Assembly: GCF_022394535.1 (NCBI RefSeq)
Contig: NZ_CP089414.1
Location: 4,526,001-4,590,000 of the forward strand
Source of the DNA: Dyella terrae
GTDB lineage: Bacteria; Pseudomonadota; Gammaproteobacteria; Xanthomonadales; Rhodanobacteraceae
Direction: 5' to 3'
DNA: 64,000 bases
Shown here in pieces: positions 42,133 through 52,596 of the stretch. Position numbers and translations under genes: made by a program. Every line of letters starts with the position of its first letter. Positions within the stretch are counted from its first letter, which is position 1. The notes beneath the pieces are model-generated. The model saw nothing but the letters and a program-made list of their open reading frames with translations. It did no database searches and had not been told where the DNA came from.

Positions 42133-42268
42133 GCCAAGCGGTCGGGATGAATGTGAAGGTCATCCTAACTCTTGCCCCCGGGGTCGGCCATAGGTCGAAG
42201 GCGGAATCGCGTACTACCTCAGGTTTATCTCCGAGGTTTGGGCGTGGGTATGCCCTGTTCCGCAACCG

Positions 42269-42988
42269 TTACAGGCGGAACTCGCGGCCGAGGTAAACCT
42301 CGCGGACCTTCTCGTCAGCAAGAATGTGCGCAGGCGTGCCGCGGGAGAGCACTTCGCCATCATTGAGGATGTACGCGCGGTCGCAGATGCCGAGCGTTTC
42401 GCGCACATTGTGGTCGGTGATGAGCACGCCGATGCCGCGCTCCTTGAGGTGGCGCACGATGCGCTGGATTTCGCCCACTGAAATGGGGTCCACGCCTGCA
42501 AACGGTTCGTCCAGCAGCATGTAGCGCGGGTGCGCTGCGAGCGCGCGCGCGATTTCCACGCGTCGGCGCTCGCCGCCGGAAAGGCTGATGCCCTTCTGGT
42601 CCGCGATGTGCGAGATCTTCAGTTCGTCCAGCAGGCTTTCCAGCTCGTTGGCGCGGCGCTTTTCGTCCCAGCCTTCGCGAAGCTCGAGCACCGCCTTGAT
42701 GTTGTCGGACACGGTAAGGCGGCGGAACACTGAAGCTTCCTGCGGCAGGTACCCAATACCGAGCTTGGCGCGCTGGTGCATGGGCAGGCCAGTGATGTCC
42801 TGCTTGTCGAGCTTGATCACGCCAGCATCGGCTTCGATCAAGCCCACCACCATGTAGAAGCAGGTGGTCTTGCCCGCGCCGTTGGGGCCGAGCAGGCCGA
42901 CCACTTCACCCTCGCGAATGGAGAAGGCGAAGTCACGCACGACCTGACGTGCCTTGAAACTTTTTTGCAGACCTTCAGCAGAAAGCAT
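42269..42988 (-). CDS. lptB: LptB, ATPase of the LPS export ABC transporter
   Basis: A 239-residue ABC ATPase. Walker A is [16 protein letters not shown], the signature is [15 protein letters not shown], and Walker B is [13 protein letters not shown]. An LptB-specific GLLGPNG and CGIxDRAY-type ending ([14 protein letters not shown]) are present. It powers LptFG to extract LPS from the inner membrane. It begins 3 bases after lptA. Confidence 0.95.
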   Translation of the reverse strand: MLSAEGLQKSFKARQVVRDFAFSIREGEVVGLLGPNGAGKTTCFYMVVGLIEADAGVIKLDKQDITGLPMHQRAKLGIGYLPQEASVFRRLTVSDNIKAVLELREGWDEKRRANELESLLDELKISHIADQKGISLSGGERRRVEIARALAAHPRYMLLDEPFAGVDPISVGEIQRIVRHLKERGIGVLITDHNVRETLGICDRAYILNDGEVLSRGTPAHILADEKVREVYLGREFRL

Positions 42989-42991
42989 CGA

Positions 42992-43651
42992 TCAGTGGGC
43001 CTCGGCCGGCTTGGGTGCGGCGGCGGGTGCAGCAGCAGGTGGTGTAGCGGGCGCGGCGTTGGGGTGGCAGGCTGGAGCAGCCACCTGACCGGCGGGCGGC
43101 GGTGTGGTGCCGGGCTTTGCCTTGGGCAGAATGACGCCGTGCACCAGACCGTCACCGCCGGCTTCGCCGGTGATCAGCGAGGTTTGCGTGTTATAGGTGA
43201 GCTTGTCGCCATGAAACTCGCCACGGCCCTGCTGGCGCACCACGGCATTGCCGGTGAGCACCGCGATGCCGTTGATGTTGTCGTAATCCAGCTGGATGGC
43301 ATCACCCTGCATCAGATTGCCGCAGTCATCCAACTGCTCGATATGCGCAAGGACGCCAGGACTGCTCGTCACCACGGCACGCGATACCTGTGTGTCGTTA
43401 TCCAGATAAAGCTTGGCTACGGCACCGGTCATCTTCATCGTGCCCTGCGTGGCCACGACGTTGCCGGTCAGCGTGGTGACCGTGTTGGGCGCGTTGAATC
43501 CGTCCATGGTCTTGGACGAGAAGTTCATCGGCTGATTGCGGTCATCCTGCTTGGCCAGCGCCGGCTGCAGGACGAGCAGCCCCAGAACCAGCAGGGCGAG
43601 GTGCAGCTTGAGACTTCTTGGGTCGCGGCGGAAACGAGCCGGTGACTTCAT
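42992..43651 (-). CDS. lptA: LptA, periplasmic LPS bridge protein
   Basis: A 219-residue protein with a signal peptide (LHLALLVLGLLVLQPALA) and an OstA-like beta-jellyroll (VTTLTGNVVATQGTMKMTGAVAKLYL, AIQLDYDNINGIAVLTGNAVVRQQ). An Ala/Pro-rich tail follows. It forms filaments linking LptC to LptD. The only start that keeps the signal peptide is at 43651, so it overlaps lptC by 110 bases in another frame. Confidence 0.9.
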   Translation of the reverse strand: MKSPARFRRDPRSLKLHLALLVLGLLVLQPALAKQDDRNQPMNFSSKTMDGFNAPNTVTTLTGNVVATQGTMKMTGAVAKLYLDNDTQVSRAVVTSSPGVLAHIEQLDDCGNLMQGDAIQLDYDNINGIAVLTGNAVVRQQGRGEFHGDKLTYNTQTSLITGEAGGDGLVHGVILPKAKPGTTPPPAGQVAAPACHPNAAPATPPAAAPAAAPKPAEAH

Positions 43652-44210
43652 CGAACAGCTCCAGATGATTGGTGTTGAGGTTGGCACGCATGCCCACCCC
43701 GTTAAGTGTACGTGGGCCTTGCTTCATATGCGCTGGGGCGTCGGTCACCATGAGGTTGTCCTTAGGCCAGGCGGTGACGTCGGTGGTGTGCATTTCCGTC
43801 ATGGGGGTGTCCGCGAAGGCGGCTCGGTGCATGTAGACCGGGCCCTGCAGCTTCAGCAGGGTGCCGCTCTTGTCGACCCAGGCATAGAGCGACTTGCCCA
43901 GCCACGGCGGCACGCCGGGGTCGTTGGAGGGCATCGTGAAATCGGGAGTGTTGATGTAGAGCGAATCGTCGTTCTCCCTTCGCTCCAGGTGCGGCGCCAC
44001 CATCTGGAAGCTGGGCAGCCCGTCGACGTCGTACGACCACAGTTTGAAGTTGGTGAGGATGTAACCCGAGCGCGGAGGCCCCACGAAGTCGCTGACCTTG
44101 GGCGATGGGGCAATCCACTGCTGCAGCATGTAGGCCGCGCCGGTGGCGATAGCCATTACCACCGTGGCCACGGGCAGGCTCCGGTCGCGCAGGTAAGTGC
44201 GCAAACTCAC
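43542..44210 (-). CDS. lptC: LptC, inner-membrane LPS transport protein
   Basis: A 222-residue protein with an N-terminal helix (LPVATVVMAIATGAAYML) and a periplasmic jellyroll (YILTNFKLWSYDVDGLPSFQM, DLTSDKVxY-like strands). The fold seems to end near HLELFDEVTGSF; the last 30 or so residues are Pro/Ala/Gly rich and come from sequence shared with the lptA signal region. GTG start overlaps the kdsC stop by 4 bases. It accepts LPS from LptFG and passes it to LptA. Confidence 0.9.
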   Translation of the reverse strand: MSLRTYLRDRSLPVATVVMAIATGAAYMLQQWIAPSPKVSDFVGPPRSGYILTNFKLWSYDVDGLPSFQMVAPHLERRENDDSLYINTPDFTMPSNDPGVPPWLGKSLYAWVDKSGTLLKLQGPVYMHRAAFADTPMTEMHTTDVTAWPKDNLMVTDAPAHMKQGPRTLNGVGMRANLNTNHLELFDEVTGSFPPRPKKSQAAPRPAGSGAARPAAGAGQAG

Positions 44211-44746
44211 TGCCAGCGCTCCCGTTCGGCGGCCGCTTTGCCCTGAGCGTGCAGGACCATGTCACAGACTTCGCGCGCCGCACCCATGCCGCCACCCAGG
44301 TGGGTGCGCCAATGGGACTGTTCGGCCACCCAGGGGTGGGCGTTCGCCACAGCCACGGCCAGGCCGACCATGCGCATCGGCGGCAGGTCAGGCAGGTCGT
44401 CACCGACAAAGGCCGCCTGTTCTGGCGTCAGGTTCAGTGCCTCCAGCAATTGCTCGAGGCTGGCGCGCTTGTCGCCCTGGCCCTGGTAAACGTGGGCGAT
44501 GTCCAACTCCTCGGCACGCAGCGCCACCGGGTGGCTGATGCGGGCGGAGATGATTGCGACCTGCACGCCGTTGGCCATCAAGCGCTTCAGGCCCAGGCCG
44601 TCGTGCACGTGGAAAACCTTGGTTTCGTGGCCGTCTTCGGCGTACCACAGGCGGCCGTCGGTCAGGGTGCCGTCCACGTCGAACACGACGAGGCGGATCT
44701 TGGCGGCGCGGGCAAGGACGTCTGCGGGGATATCAGCCAGATACAT
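44207..44746 (-). CDS. kdsC: KdsC, 3-deoxy-D-manno-octulosonate 8-phosphate phosphatase
   Basis: A 179-residue HAD phosphatase of the cap-less KdsC type. The nucleophile Asp is in VVFDVDGTLTDG. The second motif is VAIISARISHPV, and the metal Asp are in AFVGDDLPDLPPMRMVGLAVAVANAHP. It makes Kdo for the LPS core. The ATG at 44746 is preferred; TTG at 44761 is possible. Overlaps lptC by 4 bases. Confidence 0.93.
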   Translation of the reverse strand: MYLADIPADVLARAAKIRLVVFDVDGTLTDGRLWYAEDGHETKVFHVHDGLGLKRLMANGVQVAIISARISHPVALRAEELDIAHVYQGQGDKRASLEQLLEALNLTPEQAAFVGDDLPDLPPMRMVGLAVAVANAHPWVAEQSHWRTHLGGGMGAAREVCDMVLHAQGKAAAERERWQ

Positions 44747-44844
44747 GGGCGGGGTCGGCAATGAGGCGAAGGGAGGGCGATACCGTCAAACGCCGGGCGG
44801 GCCGGACGGTGGACGCCGTAAAGGAAAGCAGCCGAACCTTTCGA

Positions 44845-45855
44845 TCAGACCACACGGGCGCGGAGCAGATCGTGAATGTTCAGGGCGCCGACTACCTGCT
44901 GCTGGTCGTTGACCACCAGTAGCGCGTGGATCTGGTGCTTTTCCATCAACTGGGCGGCCTCGATGGCGAGCTTGTCAGCACCGATGGTCTTGGGGCCGCG
45001 GGTCATCAGTTCCGCTACGGTCGCGCCGCGTAGGTCGAGATCATCGTCGTCAAGCGCGCGACGGAGGTCACCGTCGGTGAACACACCCAGCAGGTGGCGG
45101 TCCGCGTCGACCACGGCGGTCATGCCCAAGTGCTTGCGGGTCATTTCCATCAGTGCCTGTGTGAGCGAGGCATTGGGTGCTACGGCTGGGATGCCTTCGC
45201 CGGTGTGCATGACATCGCTGATGTGCAGCAGCAGGCGACGTCCCAGGCTGCCCGCCGGATGCGAGCGGGCGAAGTCTTCCGACGTGAAGCCGCGCGCTTC
45301 CAGCAAGGCGATGGCGAGGGCGTCACCCATCACCAGCGCTGCCGTGGTGCTGGCGGTGGGGGCCAGGCCCAGCGGGCATGCTTCGGCGGCAATGCTGGCG
45401 TCCAAGTGCACGCTCGCCTGGTCGGCCAGCGAGGAGTTGGCGTTGCCGGTAATGGCGACCAGGGGGATACCCTGACGCTTGATCACCGGCAGGATGAACA
45501 GGACTTCGTCGGTTTCGCCCGAGTTGGACAGCGCAAGCACCACGTCCTGCGGCAGGATCATGCCGAGATCACCGTGGCTGGCCTCGCCTGGATGGACGAA
45601 GAAGGCCGGCGTGCCGGTGGATGCCAGGGTGGCCGCGATCTTGCGGGCGACGTGGCCCGACTTGCCCATGCCAGTGACCACTACGCGACCGGCGCAGCCC
45701 ATGATCAGGCGGCAGGCCTCCACAAACTCGGGGCCGACACGCGGTTCGAGCGCGCGGATGGCGGCAGCCTCGGTGGCGATCACGGTGCGGGCGCTCTGCA
45801 CAATGGCATCAGCATTGATCGCGTGCTGTTTGGCTGGGGCGACGTGGGCGTTCAT
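44845..45855 (-). CDS. kdsD: KdsD, D-arabinose 5-phosphate isomerase
   Basis: A 336-residue protein with an SIS domain (RVVVTGMGKSGHVARKIAATLASTGTPAFFVHPGEASHGDLGM, residues 55-105) and two C-terminal CBS domains (DVMHTGEGIPAVAPNASL and LMTRGPKTIGADKL). It converts ribulose 5-phosphate to arabinose 5-phosphate, the first step of Kdo synthesis. First gene of the LPS/rpoN/PTS run, divergent from ibaG. Confidence 0.95.
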   Translation of the reverse strand: MNAHVAPAKQHAINADAIVQSARTVIATEAAAIRALEPRVGPEFVEACRLIMGCAGRVVVTGMGKSGHVARKIAATLASTGTPAFFVHPGEASHGDLGMILPQDVVLALSNSGETDEVLFILPVIKRQGIPLVAITGNANSSLADQASVHLDASIAAEACPLGLAPTASTTAALVMGDALAIALLEARGFTSEDFARSHPAGSLGRRLLLHISDVMHTGEGIPAVAPNASLTQALMEMTRKHLGMTAVVDADRHLLGVFTDGDLRRALDDDDLDLRGATVAELMTRGPKTIGADKLAIEAAQLMEKHQIHALLVVNDQQQVVGALNIHDLLRARVV

Positions 45856-46109
45856 GCGTCCTCGAAAGTCTGCCGGATTTCCGCCATGACCCTGAACGGG
45901 CTGTCCATGGGTGGAAAATTCCGATTAATCATTATGTTATGCGAAATGGACGGCTTGAAGGAGGCGGGCGCCATCATCACGTGTCGTTTCTGCGACAGAG
46001 GTTTTCCATTAACATGGCATATTCGCATTTTAACGTCATAGTCGGTGACATTGGATTCGGTTCCTGTCCGGATCGATGGCACTGACCCCTATCTGTAAGT
46101 GGAAAAACC
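45856..46109. promoter_or_regulatory. Divergent promoter region of kdsD and ibaG-murA
   Basis: An A+T-rich island inside GC-rich DNA. On the minus strand TTCAAG-N17-CATAAT (about 45928-45956) could serve kdsD. TGTCG-N6-CGACA (about 45982-45997) is a small palindrome. Promoter calls are by eye and weak. Confidence 0.4.
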
Positions 46110-46349
46110 ATGGACGCTGCCACCATCCAGGCAATGATCGAACAAGGCCTGCCTGGTGCGCAGGCTGCTGTGAGCGGCGACGACGGCGTGCATTTCGAAG
46201 CCGAAGTGGTGGCGGAGCAGTTCGCGGGCAAGTTGCCGCTGGCCCGGCACCGCCTGGTTTACGCGACCTTGGGGGATCTCATGGGCGGTGCGATCCACGC
46301 GCTGGCTCTGAAGACGCTGACTCCTGCGGAGGTCGCGGCGCGCCGTTGA
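46110..46349 (+). CDS. ibaG: IbaG/BolA-family protein
   Basis: A 79-residue BolA-like protein (YrbA/IbaG branch). IQAMIEQGLPGAQAAVSGDDGVHFEAEVVAEQFAGKLPLARHRLVYATLGDLMGGAIHALALKT is the complete domain, with the conserved RHRLVY His. In E. coli ibaG sits next to murA and pairs with the monothiol glutaredoxin GrxD around an iron-sulphur cluster. The same neighbour is here 42 bases downstream. Confidence 0.9.
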   Translation: MDAATIQAMIEQGLPGAQAAVSGDDGVHFEAEVVAEQFAGKLPLARHRLVYATLGDLMGGAIHALALKTLTPAEVAARR

Positions 46350-46382
46350 GGCTGCGCAGCGCCCCGTGCAATCGATTCGTAA

Positions 46383-47651
<1,269 letters not shown>

Positions 47652-47670
47652 GCGACAACGCACTGCCCAA

Positions 47671-47698
47671 GAAAAAGGCCGCGCAAGCGGCCTTTTTC
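47671..47698. terminator. Rho-independent terminator after murA
   Basis: GAAAAAGGCCGC-GCAA-GCGGCCTTTTTC, perfect 12-bp stem with A and T tracts on both sides, so it can serve both murA and the converging DUF3108 gene. Confidence 0.93.
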
Positions 47699-47723
47699 GT
47701 TTCGCAGGAGGACCGTTGCCGGA

Positions 47724-48440
47724 TTACGGCTGCTTGTAGCTCACTAGTTGCAACTCGAGGTTACCGCCGTCGCTTTGCGTCAGCTTCACCGGCACCGGGT
47801 ACTTCTGCGGGGCATACCACGCGCTGAAGACGTTCTCGTCGCCGCTGCGGACCACGCGTTCTGTCTGGAAGCTGCCAGCAGGCACCTTGACGGTGTCTTT
47901 GCCGGTCACCTTGAACTCTTGTGTTTCCACATTGCGCTTCACCGCCACAGGCAGTGCCACGGACTGTTTGCCGGTGCGCAGGGCCAGGCCAATGGCGTAC
48001 GGCGTGGTGTTGCGATCCACCATGCCGGGCGCGCTTGGGTACGTCATCGGGCCCTTGCCTTCGTCGACCGTCACCTGACCGCCGGTCCAGTTGACCTCGG
48101 TATGGCGCTGCTTCTTCTTGAAGCCAGCGTCCATGTTGTAGTCGTAGCTGACTGTTTCAGGGGCGTCGTTGTTCCAGCGGAATTTGGTGGTTTCCGAGGA
48201 ATTGGCGCCCAGGGCGGCGGCGATGCCTGCCGTGCCCTTGATCTGGTTGCTGTAGACCCATTGCTCGTTGCCGGTGGACTTGAGCGTGATCACTGCTTCG
48301 CCGATGACCTGTCCACCCTGCGATACCTGGTAGGTCGCCGTGAACGGAGCCGGTGCGGGCGCGGCGGCGAAGGCGGCCGTGGTGGAGAGCGCCAGCGCAA
48401 GGCCGGCGGCGAACATGCGAAGGGAGTTGGATGCAGTCAT
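47724..48440 (-). CDS. DUF3108 periplasmic protein
   Basis: A 238-residue exported protein: signal peptide (MFAAGLALALSTTAAFA) and then a DUF3108 beta-barrel-like domain (PFTATYQVSQGGQVIGEAVITL, AIGLALRTGKQSVALPVAVKR, KVPAGSFQTERVVRSGDENVFSAWYAPQ). DUF3108 proteins lie near purN/purM in many gammaproteobacteria; function unknown. The ATG at 48440 is preferred over the TTG at 48449. Confidence 0.88.
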   Translation of the reverse strand: MTASNSLRMFAAGLALALSTTAAFAAAPAPAPFTATYQVSQGGQVIGEAVITLKSTGNEQWVYSNQIKGTAGIAAALGANSSETTKFRWNNDAPETVSYDYNMDAGFKKKQRHTEVNWTGGQVTVDEGKGPMTYPSAPGMVDRNTTPYAIGLALRTGKQSVALPVAVKRNVETQEFKVTGKDTVKVPAGSFQTERVVRSGDENVFSAWYAPQKYPVPVKLTQSDGGNLELQLVSYKQP

Positions 48441-48495
48441 GGGGACCAAAGTCTACGTGTTCATCCTGAACGACTTGTAGAGACGCGTCGGACGC

Positions 48496-49164
48496 TCAGT
48501 CAACCAATGTGCCGTTGCGCAGTTGCAGCGGCGCACTGATTAACGCGCCGTCCAGTGCTACTCGATCGGGCGCAATCAGGTCCAGGCGCTGTTCGGCCAT
48601 GAGCGTCAGCACGGCAGGTAACAACTGATGCTCGTAGGCGAGCAGGCGCTGGGCGAGTTGATGTTCGTCGTCACCCGGCTGGATCGTTATGCGGGCCTGA
48701 GCGATCACTGGGCCACCGTCCAGTTCGGCCGTCACGTAGTGCACGCTGGCGCCGTGTTCGGCATCACCGGCCTCAAGCGCGCGCCGGTGCGTATGCAGGC
48801 CACGATACTTGGGTAGCAGGGACGGATGGATGTTGATCATCCGCCCGACCCATGGCGCCAGTGCTTCGCCGTCGATAATGCGCATGAAGCCGGCCAGCAC
48901 GAGTACCTGCGCGCCGCTGGCATCGAGCTGGCGGAACAGTTCGAAGTCAAAATCGCGACGCTTGGCGAATGCCTTGGGATCCAGCGTGAACGTGGGAATG
49001 CCCACGTCTTTCGCCAATTGCAATGCACCAGCGTGGGCTTTGTCGCTACCGACCACAACGAAGTCGATGGGCAGTTGTCCCGCGTCGCGCGCGGCGATCA
49101 GGGCTTGCAGATTGCTGCCGCGCCCAGAGGCGAGCACGGCCACGCGAAGACGCTGAGTTGTCAC
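48496..49164 (-). CDS. purN: Phosphoribosylglycinamide formyltransferase
   Basis: A 222-residue PurN. RVAVLASGRGSNLQALIAA is the phosphate-binding start. The catalytic region is INIHPSLLPKYRGLHTHRRAL (His) and HYVTAELDGGPVI (Asp). It adds a formyl group from 10-formyl-THF to GAR in purine synthesis. I chose the GTG at 49164, 4 bases beyond the purM stop; the longer start at 49215 lies inside purM. Confidence 0.93.
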   Translation of the reverse strand: MTTQRLRVAVLASGRGSNLQALIAARDAGQLPIDFVVVGSDKAHAGALQLAKDVGIPTFTLDPKAFAKRRDFDFELFRQLDASGAQVLVLAGFMRIIDGEALAPWVGRMINIHPSLLPKYRGLHTHRRALEAGDAEHGASVHYVTAELDGGPVIAQARITIQPGDDEHQLAQRLLAYEHQLLPAVLTLMAEQRLDLIAPDRVALDGALISAPLQLRNGTLVD

Positions 49165-49168
49165 AGGC

Positions 49169-50197
49169 TTAGCCGATGTGGACGCGCTCGTCGCCCTGGG
49201 CAGGAACGATTTCACCGATCACCGAGCTCTTCAGGCCGTGCTTGGCGAGCAGTTCGCTGGCGGCGCTCACGGCGTCGCGCGGCAGGATGACGGTGAAGCC
49301 CACGCCGCAATTGAACGTGCGCCACATTTCCTCACGCGCCACGTTGCCTTCGCGCATCAGCCACTCGAACACGGGCGGCAACACGATGGCGGAGGCGTCG
49401 ATGGCGATACCGAGGTTTTCCGGCACCACGCGGATGATGTTTTCCTTCAGGCCGCCACCGGTGATGTGTGCCATGCCATGCACCGGCTGATTCTTCAGCA
49501 GGTCGAGCATCGGCTTCACATAGATGGTGGTGGGCGCCATCAGGGCATCGGCCAGCGTGACGCCACCGAGGTCGAGGTCCAGCGGGTTGCCAGCGCGCTC
49601 GAGGATCTTGCGGATCAGCGAGTAGCCGTTGGAGTGCGGGCCGGAAGATGCCACGCCCAGGATTACGTCACCGGCGACGATCTTCTCGCCACTGAGCAAC
49701 TGCGACTTCTCCACCGCACCAACGGTAAAGCCGCCCAGGTCGTATTCGCCCGGCGGATACATGTCCGGCATTTCTGCTGTCTCGCCGCCGATCAGTGCGC
49801 AGCCAGCCAGTTCGCAACCCTTGGCGATGCCGCCGACCACGGCCACGGTGGTGTCCACGTCCAGCTTGCCGGTGGCGAAGTAGTCGAGGAAGAACAGCGG
49901 CTCGGCGCCCTGAACCAGCACGTCATTGACGCACATGCCCACCAGATCGATGCCGATGGTGTCGTGGCGGCCCAACTGCTGGGCGAGCTTCAGCTTGGTG
50001 CCCACGCCATCGGTACCCGAGACCAGCACCGGCTCTTTGTATTTGCCGGACAGATCGAACAGACCGCCAAAACCGCCCAGGCCACCCATGACTTCGGGGC
50101 GGGAGGTGCGCTTGACCAGCGGCTTGATGCGTTCGACAACAGCATTGCCTGCGTCGATATCGACGCCAGCGGCGCGGTAGGTGAGGGCGTCGGACAT
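49169..50197 (-). CDS. purM: Phosphoribosylformylglycinamidine cyclo-ligase
   Basis: A 342-residue PurM (AIR synthetase). [13 protein letters not shown] and [15 protein letters not shown] carry the ATP/Mg site, and [29 protein letters not shown] is the AIRS signature. It closes the imidazole ring of AIR. Start at 50197 matches the family [18 protein letters not shown]; upstream in-frame sequence to 50371 crosses the promoter region. Divergent from the DUF2066 gene. Confidence 0.96.
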   Translation of the reverse strand: MSDALTYRAAGVDIDAGNAVVERIKPLVKRTSRPEVMGGLGGFGGLFDLSGKYKEPVLVSGTDGVGTKLKLAQQLGRHDTIGIDLVGMCVNDVLVQGAEPLFFLDYFATGKLDVDTTVAVVGGIAKGCELAGCALIGGETAEMPDMYPPGEYDLGGFTVGAVEKSQLLSGEKIVAGDVILGVASSGPHSNGYSLIRKILERAGNPLDLDLGGVTLADALMAPTTIYVKPMLDLLKNQPVHGMAHITGGGLKENIIRVVPENLGIAIDASAIVLPPVFEWLMREGNVAREEMWRTFNCGVGFTVILPRDAVSAASELLAKHGLKSSVIGEIVPAQGDERVHIG

Positions 50198-50226
50198 GGG
50201 GGTAACCCGGCGTTGGGAAACGTCGG

Positions 50227-50232
50227 ATTGTA
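50227..50232 (-). promoter_or_regulatory. Candidate -10 box of purM
   Basis: TACAAT on the minus strand, about 30 bases before the purM start. A matching -35 is poor (GGGAAA at 17 bases), so the call is tentative; a PurR-type activator or repressor could assist. Confidence 0.4.
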
Positions 50233-50345
50233 GCAGTGTAGGTGGCCACTTTCCCGAGCCCGGACCCTGAACCGGGATGTCTTCGATGGACGCTGCCGGG
50301 CGGATTGGGCAGACTTCCTGCGTTCCCCACCGGATATCGCTCCCC

Positions 50346-51326
50346 ATGCGTCTGTCCCGCCTGCTGCTCATCTGTTTCTTGCTGGGCCTCGCCCCGCTGC
50401 TGTCCGTGCATGCGCAGGGGCAGGTGTCGCCCTATACCGTGGTTGTTTCCGTGGCGGATACCAGCGACACCGCCCGCAACGCCGCCTTTGGCGACGCCCT
50501 GGCCCAGGTGCTGGCCCGTACGTCGGGTGGACAGGACCTGAGCAGCAAGCCCGGTTATGCCGACGTGCTCAAGGGGGCGTCCGGTATCGTCCAGCAGTAC
50601 CAGTACCAGCGGGCCACCACGGGCATGGCCCTGCAGGTGACCTTCGATCAGGCCGCTGTGCAGCGCGCGGTGGCCCAGATGGGCGTGGCCAGTAGCGGTT
50701 CGCGTCCGCCGGTGTTGCTGGTCGTGCGCGACGAGGATGGCAGCGTACTCACGCACGACGCCTTGGCGACCCTGACGCAGACGCTGGCCGCCAAGGGCTA
50801 TAGCACGGTGCTGGCCGACCCCGCGAAGACCGGGGACACCCCGAACCTGACCAGTGCGGAGCCCGACCAGGTCGCCGCGTTGGCTCGTCAGTACAAGACC
50901 GGCCTGATCCTGCTGGGCCAGATGCATGGCAATACCGCCGACTGGGCGCTGGTATCGGGCGGCCCGCAGCAGAAGTGGACCACGCAGGGCGCCAATGCCG
51001 CCGCCGTGCAGACCGATGCCGGCAACGGCTTGGTCGACCGACTTGGCAAACAGTTGAACGTGATCGGTTCGGCCACGGTCGACGGCAAGCTCTGGGTGTC
51101 GCAGGTTAATTCGGCCATGGATTACGCCAACCTCGTAGCCGTGCTTCGCGACGATCCGAATGTCCGTCAGGTCACCACGTTGAGCGCACAGGGCGATGGC
51201 ATGCTGTTCGCGATCAAGGCGGCCTTGCCGATGGATGCGCTGGCGAACAGCCTTGCGGCAGGCGGACGCTTGCTGCGTGGGGATTCGCACAGTGATGCTG
51301 ACGCCAGCTTGCGCTGGGTCCGCTGA
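50346..51326 (+). CDS. DUF2066 secreted protein
   Basis: A 326-residue protein with a signal peptide ([18 protein letters not shown]). The DUF2066 pattern follows: [35 protein letters not shown] and [21 protein letters not shown]. This gene sits between purM and perM in many gammaproteobacteria. Function unknown. Ends at a strong terminator. Confidence 0.87.
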   Translation: MRLSRLLLICFLLGLAPLLSVHAQGQVSPYTVVVSVADTSDTARNAAFGDALAQVLARTSGGQDLSSKPGYADVLKGASGIVQQYQYQRATTGMALQVTFDQAAVQRAVAQMGVASSGSRPPVLLVVRDEDGSVLTHDALATLTQTLAAKGYSTVLADPAKTGDTPNLTSAEPDQVAALARQYKTGLILLGQMHGNTADWALVSGGPQQKWTTQGANAAAVQTDAGNGLVDRLGKQLNVIGSATVDGKLWVSQVNSAMDYANLVAVLRDDPNVRQVTTLSAQGDGMLFAIKAALPMDALANSLAAGGRLLRGDSHSDADASLRWVR

Positions 51327-51351
51327 TCACGCGCCGCGAACGGCGTGTCAT

Positions 51352-51384
51352 CCGTGTGCCGGTTAGATCCGGCACACGGCTTTT
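51352..51384 (+). terminator. Rho-independent terminator after the DUF2066 gene
   Basis: CCGTGTGCCGG-TTAGAT-CCGGCACACGG, perfect 11-bp stem followed by CTTTT. Confidence 0.9.
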
Positions 51385-51408
51385 GTTTCCGACCTCATGG
51401 GATGAGCC

Positions 51409-52596
51409 ATGTCGATGACAGCAGACAGCTCCCGCCGTTGGCAGATGCTCGCGATTGCTGCGGCTATTTTTTACGTGTTCTGGCTGCTCGCGCCGGTGCT
51501 GATGCCGTTTGCCTTCGCTGCCATGCTTGCCTACCTGGGCGACCCGCTGGCCGACCGCCTGCAGCGATTTGGCATGGGGCGCACGCTGGCGGTGAGCATC
51601 GTGTTCATCGTGCTGCTGCTGTTGACGATCGGTGCGCTACTGCTGCTGATTCCGCTGATCTCGCGCCAGGTCGAGAACCTGGTGTTGAACATTCCGCACT
51701 ACGTCGATTGGGCCCGGACTACCGCGCTACCGTGGCTGCAGGCCAAGTTGCATCTGGACCCGAGCGCGTTCGACACCGACCGTTTGGTGCAGCAGATCAA
51801 GGACCACCTGGGTTCGATCGGCAATGCCGCGTCCGTGCTGCTCGGCAAGATCTCCCGCTCCAGCGTCGGCGTAGTGATGTGGCTGACCAACGTGGTGTTG
51901 ATCCCGGTGGTGGCGTTCTATCTGCTGCGCGACTGGGACCGGCTGGTGGCCTGGGTCGACAGCATGTTGCCGCGCTCCGTCGAGCCCACCATCGCCCATC
52001 TCGCGCGCGAGTCGGACAACGTGCTGGGTGCGTTTGTGCGTGGCCAGTTGCTGGTGATGCTGGCGCTGGGCGTCTTCTACGGCGGCGCCTTGACGCTGAT
52101 GGGGCTGTCGGTCGGCCCGCTGATCGGTATGATCGCCGGCCTGCTCAGCTTTGTGCCGTACCTTGGCTTCATCGTGGGCTTTGGCTCTGCGCTAATCGCC
52201 GCGATGGTGCAGTACGGCGATTGGACCCACGTGCTGATGGTGGTGGGCATCTTTACCGCCGGCCAGTTGTTGGAAGGCTATGTGCTGGTTCCCCAACTGG
52301 TGGGCGACAAGATCGGCCTGCATCCGGTCGCGGTGATTTTCGCCGTGTTGGCAGGCGGTTACCTGTTCGGTTTCCTTGGCGTGCTGTTGGCTCTACCGGC
52401 CGCGTCGGTGATCCTGGTACTGCTGCGTTATCTGGCAGAGCGTTACCGGCAGAGCGATTTGTATAAAGAGGAGGGCGAGGGCGATCCCTTGCTCACCGAA
52501 GTGGATGTGGTGGTTGAGACCTCTGCCGGGGAGGTGAAAACCCGGACGACCGTCGATCAAGAAGGCAGCAAGAAGGACGCAGTACCCCCTCCATGA
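51409..52596 (+). CDS. AI-2E/PerM-family membrane transporter
   Basis: A 395-residue integral membrane protein of the AI-2E (PF01594) family. Helix pairs near residues 14-50 and 58-90 (AVSIVFIVLLLLTIGALLLLIPLI) and the core GQLLVMLALGVFYGGALTLMGLSVGPLIGMIAGLLSFVPYLGFIVG are typical. The family includes quorum-signal and Na+/H+ exporters; E. coli PerM is a close-named relative. The last 40 residues are charged and hydrophilic. Its stop overlaps hda by 4 bases. Confidence 0.87.
   Translation: MSMTADSSRRWQMLAIAAAIFYVFWLLAPVLMPFAFAAMLAYLGDPLADRLQRFGMGRTLAVSIVFIVLLLLTIGALLLLIPLISRQVENLVLNIPHYVDWARTTALPWLQAKLHLDPSAFDTDRLVQQIKDHLGSIGNAASVLLGKISRSSVGVVMWLTNVVLIPVVAFYLLRDWDRLVAWVDSMLPRSVEPTIAHLARESDNVLGAFVRGQLLVMLALGVFYGGALTLMGLSVGPLIGMIAGLLSFVPYLGFIVGFGSALIAAMVQYGDWTHVLMVVGIFTAGQLLEGYVLVPQLVGDKIGLHPVAVIFAVLAGGYLFGFLGVLLALPAASVILVLLRYLAERYRQSDLYKEEGEGDPLLTEVDVVVETSAGEVKTRTTVDQEGSKKDAVPPP

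Noticed and set aside
45852..46082. 76-codon minus-strand frame in the kdsD-ibaG gap
   Set aside because: No ribosome site, overlaps the kdsD start and lies in an A+T-rich promoter region; no family resemblance.
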